Shown piece by piece: positions 57,490 through 64,000 of a stretch of 64,000 bases of DNA. Positions within the stretch are counted from its first letter, which is position 1; every line of letters starts with the position of its first letter. Both the position numbers and the translations under genes were made by a program. This stretch comes from Helicobacter pylori NCTC 11637 = CCUG 17874 = ATCC 43504 = JCM 12093 (GTDB lineage: Bacteria; Campylobacterota; Campylobacteria; Campylobacterales; Helicobacteraceae), in NCBI RefSeq assembly GCF_900478295.1, contig NZ_LS483488.1:1054001-1118000 (forward strand). The letters are read 5' to 3'. The notes beneath the pieces were generated by a model that was given only the letters and a program-made list of their open reading frames with translations, was not told where the DNA came from and did not search any database.

Positions 57490-58887
57490 ATGTTTATTTA
57501 TGATACCAAATTAAAACAAAAAGTCCCTTTTGAGTCTTTAGTTGAAAAAAAGGCGAATGTTTATGTGTGCGGGCCTACGGTGTATGATGACGCTCATTTA
57601 GGGCATGCCAGGAGCGCGATTGCTTTTGATTTGTTAAGGCGCACGCTTGAATTGAGCGGCTATGAAGTGGTGCTAGTAAGGAATTTCACCGATATTGACG
57701 ATAAAATCATCAACAAAGCCTTAAAAGAAAACAAAAGCATTCAAGAATTAAGCAGTATTTATATTGAATCTTACACAAGGGATCTGAACGCTTTGAACGT
57801 GAAAAAACCCAGCCTAGAGCCTAAAGCGAGCGAGTATTTAGACGCTATGGTGCGCATGATTGAAACGCTTTTAGAAAAAAATATCGCTTATCAGGTCTCT
57901 AATGGGGATATTTATTTAGACACGAGCAAGGATAAAGATTACGGCTCTTTGAGCATGCATAATAGCAGTATTGAATTTGGCCGTATTGGTTTGGTGCAAG
58001 AAAAACGGCTTGATCAGGATTTTGTGTTATGGAAAAGCTATAAGGGGGATAATGATGTGGGCTTTGATAGCCCTTTAGGTAAGGGGCGCCCTGGCTGGCA
58101 TATAGAATGCTCTAGCATGGTTTTTGAAACTTTAGCGCTCACTAACACCCCCTATCAAATTGATATTCATGCAGGCGGAGCGGATTTGTTATTCCCCCAC
58201 CATGAAAATGAAGCGTGCCAAACCCGTTGCGCCTTTGGCGTGGAGCTTGCCAAATATTGGATGCATAATGGCTTTGTGAATATCAATAATGAAAAAATGT
58301 CTAAAAGTTTAGGGAATAGCTTTTTTGTTAAAGACGCCTTGAAAAACTATGATGGCGAAATTTTGCGTAATTACTTACTAGGGGTGCATTATCGCTCTGT
58401 TTTGAATTTCAATGAAGAAGACTTGTTAGTGAGTAAAAAACGCTTGGATAAAATCTATCGCTTAAAACAGCGCGTTTTAGGGACTCTTGGAGGAATAAAT
58501 CCAAACTTTAAAAAAGAAATTTTAGAATGCATGCAAGATGATTTAAACGTTTCTAAAGCGTTGAGCGTTTTAGAAAGCATGCTTTCTTCCACTAATGAAA
58601 AACTGGATCAAAACCCCAAAAACAAGGCTTTGAAGGGCGAAATTTTAGCGAATTTGAAATTCATAGAAGAACTGCTTGGCATCGGGTTTAAAGACCCTAG
58701 CGCGTATTTCCAATTAGGCGTGAGTGAAAGCGAAAAACAAGAAATTGAAAACAAGATAGAAGAAAGAAAACACGCCAAAGCGCGAAAAGATTTTTTAAAA
58801 GCCGATAACATCAGAGAAGAGCTTTTGAAACAAAAAATCGCTTTGATGGACACCCCACAAGGCACGATTTGGGAGAAGCTTTTTTAA
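57490..58887 (+). CDS. cysS: Cysteinyl-tRNA synthetase
   Basis: A 465-residue class Ia synthetase. It has the HIGH-type motif in YDDAHLGHARSAI (HLGH), the KMSKS loop EKMSKSLGNSF, and the zinc ligands VYVCGPTVYD, ECSSM and HHENE. The C-terminal part is the anticodon-binding domain. Attaches cysteine to tRNA-Cys. It begins at the base after the murJ stop and is followed by the vacA promoter region. Confidence 0.97.
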   Translation: MFIYDTKLKQKVPFESLVEKKANVYVCGPTVYDDAHLGHARSAIAFDLLRRTLELSGYEVVLVRNFTDIDDKIINKALKENKSIQELSSIYIESYTRDLNALNVKKPSLEPKASEYLDAMVRMIETLLEKNIAYQVSNGDIYLDTSKDKDYGSLSMHNSSIEFGRIGLVQEKRLDQDFVLWKSYKGDNDVGFDSPLGKGRPGWHIECSSMVFETLALTNTPYQIDIHAGGADLLFPHHENEACQTRCAFGVELAKYWMHNGFVNINNEKMSKSLGNSFFVKDALKNYDGEILRNYLLGVHYRSVLNFNEEDLLVSKKRLDKIYRLKQRVLGTLGGINPNFKKEILECMQDDLNVSKALSVLESMLSSTNEKLDQNPKNKALKGEILANLKFIEELLGIGFKDPSAYFQLGVSESEKQEIENKIEERKHAKARKDFLKADNIREELLKQKIALMDTPQGTIWEKLF

Positions 58888-59111
58888 ACGCCTCCAATTT
58901 TACCTTTTTACACATTCTAGCAACAATTTTCAACATTTTTGCTTTTTAAATCTTGTTGAGTTTTATGTTCATTTACTTTAATTTGATAAAAATTGAATAT
59001 TGGTTGTAGATACTATATATTTATAGCCTTAATCGTAAATGCAACAGAAATTTTCTAGTCTAAAGTCGCACCCTTTGTGCAAAAATCGTTTTACAAGAAG
59101 AAAGGAAAAAA
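58888..59111 (+). promoter_or_regulatory. vacA upstream and 5' leader region
   Basis: The 224-base gap upstream of vacA. The published transcript start is about 119 bases before the ATG, i.e. near 58993 (recollection). The leader then holds a CTATA-TATT-TATAG hairpin at 59013-59026 and a GCAC-CCTTT-GTGC hairpin at 59068-59080; a leader stem-loop is reported to stabilise the vacA transcript. AGAAAGGAAAA precedes the start codon. An ATG at 59039 opens a frame that overlaps the start of vacA but has no ribosome site. Confidence 0.6.
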
Positions 59112-62100
59112 ATGGAAATACAACAAACACACCGCAAAATCAATCGCCCTCTGGTTTCTCTTGCTTTAGTAGGAGCGTTAGTCAGCATCACACCGCAACA
59201 AAGTCATGCCGCCTTTTTCACAACCGTGATCATTCCAGCCATTGTTGGGGGGATCGCTACAGGCGCTGCTGTAGGAACGGTCTCAGGGCTTCTTAGCTGG
59301 GGGCTCAAACAAGCCGAAGAAGCCAATAAAACCCCAGATAAACCCGATAAAGTTTGGCGCATTCAAGCAGGAAGAGGCTTCAATAATTTTCCTCACAAGG
59401 AATACGACTTATACAAATCCCTTTTATCCAGTAAGATTGATGGAGGCTGGGATTGGGGGAATGCCGCTAGGCATTATTGGGTCAAAGGCGGGCAATGGAA
59501 CAAGCTTGAAGTGGATATGAAAGACGCTGTAGGGACTTATAAACTTTCAGGCCTTATCAACTTTACTGGTGGGGATTTAGATGTCAATATGCAAAAAGCC
59601 ACTTTGCGCTTGGGCCAATTCAATGGCAATTCTTTCACAAGCTATAAGGATAGTGCTGATCGCACCACGAGAGTGGATTTCAACGCTAAAAATATCTTAA
59701 TTGATAATTTTTTAGAAATCAATAATCGTGTGGGTTCTGGAGCCGGGAGGAAAGCCAGCTCTACGGTTTTAACTTTGCAAGCTTCAGAAGGGATCACTAG
59801 CAGTAAAAACGCTGAAATTTCTCTTTATGATGGTGCCACGCTCAATTTGGCTTCAAGCAGTGTTAAATTAATGGGTAATGTGTGGATGGGCCGTTTGCAA
59901 TACGTGGGAGCGTATCTGGCCCCTTCATACAGCACGATAAACACTTCAAAAGTGACAGGGGAAGTGAATTTTAACCATCTCACTGTGGGCGATCACAACG
60001 CTGCTCAAGCAGGCATTATCGCTAGTAACAAGACTCATATTGGCACATTGGATTTGTGGCAAAGCGCGGGGCTAAACATTATCGCCCCTCCAGAAGGCGG
60101 TTATAAGGATAAACCTAAGGATAAACCTAGTAACACCACGCAAAATAATGCTAACAACAACCAACAAAACAGCGCTCAAAACAATAATAACACTCAGGTC
60201 ATTAACCCACCCAACAGCGCGCAAAAAACAGAAATTCAACCCACGCAAGTCATTAATGGGCCTTTTGCTGGCGGCAAAGACACGGTGGTCAATATCAACC
60301 GCATCAACACTAACGCTGATGGCACGATTAGAGTGGGAGGGTATAAAGCTTCTCTTACCACCAATGCGGCTCATTTGCATATCGGCAAAGGCGGTATCAA
60401 TCTGTCCAATCAAGCGAGCGGGCGTTCTTTATTGGTGGAAAATCTAACCGGGAATATCACCGTTGATGGGCCTTTAAGAGTGAATAACCAAGTGGGTGGT
60501 TATGCTCTTGCAGGATCAAACGCGAATTTTGAGTTTAAGGCTGGCACGGATACCAAAAACGGCACAGCCACTTTTAATAACGATATTAGTTTGGGAAGAT
60601 TTGTGAATTTAAAAGTGGATGCTCATACAGCTAATTTTAAAGGTATTGATACGGGTAATGGTGGTTTCAACACCTTGGATTTTAGTGGCGTTACAGACAA
60701 AGTCAATATCAACAAGCTCATCACAGCTTCCACTAATGTGGCCATTAAAAACTTCAACATTAATGAATTGTTGGTTAAGACCAATGGGGTGAGTGTGGGG
60801 GAATACACTCATTTTAGCGAAGATATAGGCAGTCAATCGCGCATCAACACCGTGCGTTTAGAAACTGGCACTAGGTCAATCTTTTCTGGGGGTGTCAAAT
60901 TTAAAAGCGGCGAAAAATTGGTTATAGATGAGTTTTACTATAGCCCTTGGAATTATTTTGACGCTAGGAATATTAAAAATGTTGAAATCACCAGAAAATT
61001 CGCTTCTTCAACCCCAGAAAACCCTTGGGGCACATCAAAACTCATGTTTAATAATCTAACCCTGGGTCAAAATGCGGTCATGGACTATAGTCAATTTTCA
61101 AATTTAACCATTCAGGGGGATTTTATCAACAATCAAGGCACTATCAACTATCTGGTCCGAGGCGGGAAAGTGGCAACCTTAAATGTAGGCAATGCAGCAG
61201 CTATGATGTTTAATAATGATATAGACAGCGCGACCGGATTTTACAAACCGCTCATCAAGATTAACAGCGCTCAAGATCTCATTAAAAATACAGAGCATGT
61301 TTTATTGAAAGCGAAAATCATTGGTTATGGTAATGTTTCTACAGGTACCAATGGCATTAGTAATGTTAATCTAGAAGAGCAATTCAAAGAGCGCCTAGCC
61401 CTTTATAACAACAATAACCGCATGGATACTTGTGTGGTGCGAAATACTGATGACATTAAAGCATGCGGTATGGCTATCGGCAATCAAAGCATGGTGAACA
61501 ACCCTGACAATTACAAGTATCTTATCGGTAAAGCATGGAAAAATATAGGCATCAGTAAAACGGCTAACGGCTCTAAAATTTCGGTGTATTATTTAGGCAA
61601 TTCTACGCCTACTGAGAATGGTGGCAATACCACCAACTTACCCACAAACACCACTAATAATGCGCGTTCTGCTAACTACGCTCTCGTGAAGAACGCTCCT
61701 TTCGCTCACAGCGCCACTCCTAATTTAGTCGCTATCAATCAGCATGATTTTGGCACTATTGAGAGCGTGTTTGAATTGGCTAACCGCTCTAAAGATATTG
61801 ACACGCTTTATACTCATTCAGGTGCAAAAGGTAGGGATCTCTTGCAAACCTTATTGATTGATAGCCATGATGCGGGTTACGCTAGACAAATGATTGATAA
61901 CACAAGCACCGGTGAAATCACCAAGCAATTGAATGCGGCCACTACCACTTTAAACAACATAGCCAGTTTAGAGCATAAAACCAGCAGCTTACAAACCTTG
62001 AGCTTGAGCAATGCGATGATTTTAAATTCTCGTTTAGTCAATCTCTCCAGGAAGCACACCAACAATATTGACTCGTTCGCTAAGCGCTTACAAGCTTTAA

Positions 62101-62984
62101 AAGATCAAAGATTCGCTTCTTTAGAAAGCGCGGCGGAAGTGTTGTATCAATTTGCCCCTAAATATGAAAAACCTACCAATGTTTGGGCTAACGCTATTGG
62201 GGGAGCGAGCTTGAATAATGGTTCTAACGCTTCATTGTATGGCACAAGTGCGGGCGTAGATGCTTACCTTAACGGGCAAGTGGAAGCTATTGTGGGCGGT
62301 TTTGGAAGCTATGGTTATAGTTCTTTTAGTAATCGTGCGAACTCTCTTAACTCTGGGGCCAATAACACTAATTTTGGCGTGTATAGCCGTATCTTTGCTA
62401 ATCAGCACGAATTTGACTTTGAAGCTCAAGGGGCGCTAGGGAGTGATCAATCAAGCTTGAATTTCAAAAGTGCTTTATTGCAAGATTTGAATCAAAGCTA
62501 TAATTACTTAGCCTATAGCGCTGCAACAAGAGCGAGCTATGGTTATGACTTTGCGTTTTTTAAGAACGCTTTAGTGTTAAAACCAAGCGTGGGCGTGAGC
62601 TATAACCATTTAGGTTCAACCAACTTTAAAAGCAACAGCACTAATAAAGTGGCTTTGAGTAATGGCTCTAGCAGTCAGCATCTATTCAACGCTAGCGCTA
62701 ATGTGGAAGCGCGCTATTATTATGGAGACACTTCATACTTCTATATGAACGCTGGAGTTTTACAAGAATTTGCTAACTTTGGTTCTAGCAATGCGGTGTC
62801 TTTAAACACCTTTAAAGTGAATGCCGCTCGCAACCCTTTAAATACCCATGCCAGAGTGATGATGGGTGGGGAATTGCAATTAGCTAAAGAAGTGTTTTTG
62901 AATTTGGGCTTTGTTTATTTGCACAATTTGATTTCCAATATAGGCCATTTCGCTTCCAATTTAGGAATGAGGTATAGTTTCTAA
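59112..62984 (+). CDS. vacA: Vacuolating cytotoxin VacA (s1/i1/m1-like)
   Basis: A 1290-residue autotransporter toxin. Signal peptide residues 1-33 end in QSHA; the mature N-terminus [12 protein letters not shown] carries Pro9 and the three tandem GxxxG motifs (G14, G18, G22, G26) needed for pore formation. No N-terminal extension, so s1 type. A hydrophilic Asn/Gln/Lys-rich linker lies near residues 329-365. The region after it ([24 protein letters not shown]) looks i1, and the middle region lacks the m2 insertion. Two Cys (MDTCVV, KACGM) sit near residues 773-784. The last 250 or so residues are the outer membrane barrel, ending MRYSF. Full length and intact. Alleles s1/i1/m1 are the most vacuolating type (established knowledge); typing is by eye. 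Confidence 0.98.
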   Translation: MEIQQTHRKINRPLVSLALVGALVSITPQQSHAAFFTTVIIPAIVGGIATGAAVGTVSGLLSWGLKQAEEANKTPDKPDKVWRIQAGRGFNNFPHKEYDLYKSLLSSKIDGGWDWGNAARHYWVKGGQWNKLEVDMKDAVGTYKLSGLINFTGGDLDVNMQKATLRLGQFNGNSFTSYKDSADRTTRVDFNAKNILIDNFLEINNRVGSGAGRKASSTVLTLQASEGITSSKNAEISLYDGATLNLASSSVKLMGNVWMGRLQYVGAYLAPSYSTINTSKVTGEVNFNHLTVGDHNAAQAGIIASNKTHIGTLDLWQSAGLNIIAPPEGGYKDKPKDKPSNTTQNNANNNQQNSAQNNNNTQVINPPNSAQKTEIQPTQVINGPFAGGKDTVVNINRINTNADGTIRVGGYKASLTTNAAHLHIGKGGINLSNQASGRSLLVENLTGNITVDGPLRVNNQVGGYALAGSNANFEFKAGTDTKNGTATFNNDISLGRFVNLKVDAHTANFKGIDTGNGGFNTLDFSGVTDKVNINKLITASTNVAIKNFNINELLVKTNGVSVGEYTHFSEDIGSQSRINTVRLETGTRSIFSGGVKFKSGEKLVIDEFYYSPWNYFDARNIKNVEITRKFASSTPENPWGTSKLMFNNLTLGQNAVMDYSQFSNLTIQGDFINNQGTINYLVRGGKVATLNVGNAAAMMFNNDIDSATGFYKPLIKINSAQDLIKNTEHVLLKAKIIGYGNVSTGTNGISNVNLEEQFKERLALYNNNNRMDTCVVRNTDDIKACGMAIGNQSMVNNPDNYKYLIGKAWKNIGISKTANGSKISVYYLGNSTPTENGGNTTNLPTNTTNNARSANYALVKNAPFAHSATPNLVAINQHDFGTIESVFELANRSKDIDTLYTHSGAKGRDLLQTLLIDSHDAGYARQMIDNTSTGEITKQLNAATTTLNNIASLEHKTSSLQTLSLSNAMILNSRLVNLSRKHTNNIDSFAKRLQALKDQRFASLESAAEVLYQFAPKYEKPTNVWANAIGGASLNNGSNASLYGTSAGVDAYLNGQVEAIVGGFGSYGYSSFSNRANSLNSGANNTNFGVYSRIFANQHEFDFEAQGALGSDQSSLNFKSALLQDLNQSYNYLAYSAATRASYGYDFAFFKNALVLKPSVGVSYNHLGSTNFKSNSTNKVALSNGSSSQHLFNASANVEARYYYGDTSYFYMNAGVLQEFANFGSSNAVSLNTFKVNAARNPLNTHARVMMGGELQLAKEVFLNLGFVYLHNLISNIGHFASNLGMRYSF

Positions 62985-63007
62985 ATACCGCTCTTAATAC
63001 CGCTCTT
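62984..63007 (+). repeat. 12-bp perfect tandem repeat at the vacA stop
   Basis: AATACCGCTCTT occurs twice without a gap, at 62984-62995 and 62996-63007. The first copy shares its first base with the vacA stop codon (TAA). Significance unknown. Confidence 0.8.
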
Positions 63008-63032
63008 AAACCCATGCTCAAAGCATGGGTTT
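63008..63032 (+). terminator. vacA terminator hairpin
   Basis: A perfect 11-bp stem, AAACCCATGCT / AGCATGGGTTT, with a CAA loop, starting 24 bases past the stop. The tail (GAAATCTT) is not a T-run, so it may work mainly as a 3' end stabiliser. It lies between vacA and the convergent fecE gene. Confidence 0.65.
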
Positions 63033-63055
63033 GAAATCTTACAAAACATTAACCC

Positions 63056-63823
63056 CTACAACGCATACACGACAAGCTTGTTGTCATGCCAGATCGCTTC
63101 TAAGGGCGTGTCATAGAGCGCGCTTAAATTGTGTGAAGTCATAGCGATTGGCGTGGAAGCTTGTAAAAAAAGTTTTTTATCTTTGAGCATGACCACATGC
63201 GTGGAGTGCCTAGCAACCAAATTCGGGTCATGGATATTGACTAAAACGCTCAATTCTCGTTTTTTCATCTCATCTTTAATCGCATCAAAAAAAAGGGCTT
63301 GGTTTTTTAAATCTAACGCGCTCGTAGGCTCATCTAATAACAATAAAGGCGTTCTTTGCAACAAGCTTCTGGCTAAAAGCACCATTTGCCTTTGACCGCC
63401 GGACAAATCGTTAATGCCTTGATCTTTTAAGGATTCTAAATCCAAGCGCTCTAAAACGCTAGTGGCTTCTTTAATGTGCTTGGCTTTAGGCATAGCGAAT
63501 AGATTCAAATGCGTCGCTTTCCCCATTAAGACAAAATCCAACACGCTGAAATTAAACGCATAATATTCCACTTGGGGGATATAAGCGATTAGTTTGGCTT
63601 TTTCATAAGGCTTTAAGGGTAAAATATCTTTGTTACACGCTTTAATTTCGGTTTCTTCTAAAGGCTTTAAAAGCCCTAAAAGGCATTTTAAAAGCGTGGT
63701 TTTACCCGAGCCATTAGGCGCTAAAATGCTGGTGATGCTGTTTTTTGGCACGCTAAAACTCAATTTGTCTAAAATGAGTTTTTGAGAATATTTAAAGGAC
63801 AGGTTTTTAACTTCTAAGACCAT
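63056..63823 (-). CDS. fecE: Iron(III)-dicitrate type ABC transporter ATPase
   Basis: A 255-residue ABC ATPase of the iron-siderophore/B12 family. Walker A is APNGSGKTT, the signature is LSGGQRQMVLLARSLLQ, Walker B is LLLLDEPTSALDLK, and the H-loop is VNIHDPNLVARH. It powers an importer with the permease encoded just upstream. I start at the ATG at 63823, whose A is shared with the fecD stop (TGATG); a GTG one codon earlier is possible. Named fecE by gene order; its true substrate in H. pylori may be another iron or cobalamin-like complex or nickel. Confidence 0.93.
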   Translation of the reverse strand: MVLEVKNLSFKYSQKLILDKLSFSVPKNSITSILAPNGSGKTTLLKCLLGLLKPLEETEIKACNKDILPLKPYEKAKLIAYIPQVEYYAFNFSVLDFVLMGKATHLNLFAMPKAKHIKEATSVLERLDLESLKDQGINDLSGGQRQMVLLARSLLQRTPLLLLDEPTSALDLKNQALFFDAIKDEMKKRELSVLVNIHDPNLVARHSTHVVMLKDKKLFLQASTPIAMTSHNLSALYDTPLEAIWHDNKLVVYAL

Positions 63824-64000
63824 CACACCCCCCTAGTTCTAAACAAAAGCCACAAGAAGAAAGGCGCTCCTAAAACGCTTGTCGCAATGCCTACCGGTAA
63901 ATCATAGGGGGTAATGGTTTTAGCCACCACATCCGCTAAAAGCAAGAAAAACGCCCCCATTAACAAAGAGCTTAAAAGCAGTTTTTGTAAATTCGCCCCA
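63823..64000 (-). CDS. fecD: Iron ABC transporter permease FecD, C-terminal end (partial)
   Basis: The frame runs off the right edge; 58 complete C-terminal codons are visible. The peptide has the FecCD permease ending: AKTITPYDLPVGIATSVLGAPFF, then WLLFRTRGV and the stop. The highly hydrophobic helix before it (LLMGAFFLLLADVVA) fits the last membrane segments. Its TGA overlaps the fecE ATG, so the two are co-translated. Confidence 0.93.
   Translation of the reverse strand, partial: GANLQKLLLSSLLMGAFFLLLADVVAKTITPYDLPVGIATSVLGAPFFLWLLFRTRGV

Noticed and set aside
60072..60836. Minus-strand ORFs inside vacA
   Set aside because: They are shadow frames with no ribosome site; the plus-strand frame is conserved VacA.

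Overview
This window is chromosomal DNA of Helicobacter pylori. It is AT-rich and tightly packed, and it carries hallmark genes that belong together only in that species: a complete vacA cytotoxin gene, katA with its Tat-exported partner kapA, the frpB haem/haemoglobin receptor, the 5G8-epitope LPS galactosyltransferase, pseB of flagellin glycosylation, and a minus-strand heptose cluster. From memory, gene order follows the reference strain 26695 from about HP0822 to HP0889; those HP numbers are recollection, not a search.

Layout. 0-4 kb: 3' end of hom, yraN, the trxA-trxB redox pair, the LPS beta-1,4-galactosyltransferase and a small RRM protein. 4-10 kb (minus): speE, coaE, gatA, guaB, atpB and a lipoprotein. 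10-19 kb (plus): der, hup, tRNA-Arg(CCT), a 570-bp gene-free stretch, then a tight run of an LPP20-type (FlgP-like) lipoprotein, a second lipoprotein, a FadL-type porin, pseB, coaBC and a protein with a possible FliK-like C-terminus. 19-21 kb (minus): thiM-thiD-thiE. 21-30 kb: a type I restriction-modification locus with a half-length HsdS, a PAP2 phosphatase, an apparent HARE-HTH plus PD-(D/E)XK nuclease-like protein whose start is frameshifted, and an ABC-F ATPase. 30-41 kb: guaC, then a minus-strand cluster of coaX, a TauE/SafE-like membrane protein, the four ADP-heptose genes, a YfgM/BamB-like pair, dut, greA, lpxB and hypA. 41-51 kb: flgE with a clear sigma-54 promoter, a CDP-diglyceride hydrolase, small proteins, kapA, katA, frpB (Fur-like box plus a T15 tract) and ruvC. 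51-56 kb: an NYN-domain gene, 1.5 kb of decayed mobile-element DNA, ruvA and a FapA/DUF342 protein. 56-64 kb: murJ, cysS, vacA (looks like s1/i1/m1), fecE and the end of fecD.

How the genes fit together. Several encode envelope and host-interaction functions: ADP-heptose and LPS synthesis (hldE, hldD, gmhA, gmhB, lpxB, the galactosyltransferase), lipid II flipping (murJ), the toxin, iron uptake and oxidative defence (katA, kapA, trxA, trxB). Flagellar genes (pseB, flgE, the FapA-type gene, probable FlgP-like and FliK-like genes) are scattered among cofactor and nucleotide genes.

I did not find a complete, clearly new system. The most promising unexplained material is: (1) the decayed locus at 52.1-53.5 kb, where two fragments share the pattern KDN-x2-GE-x5-W-x-I-x3-(Y/F)EK; (2) the 27.2-28.2 kb HARE-HTH/nuclease-like protein, whose N-terminus is open but separated from its ATG by one extra base; (3) a 40-codon orphan open tail filling the guaC-gmhA gap, which suggests a deletion.
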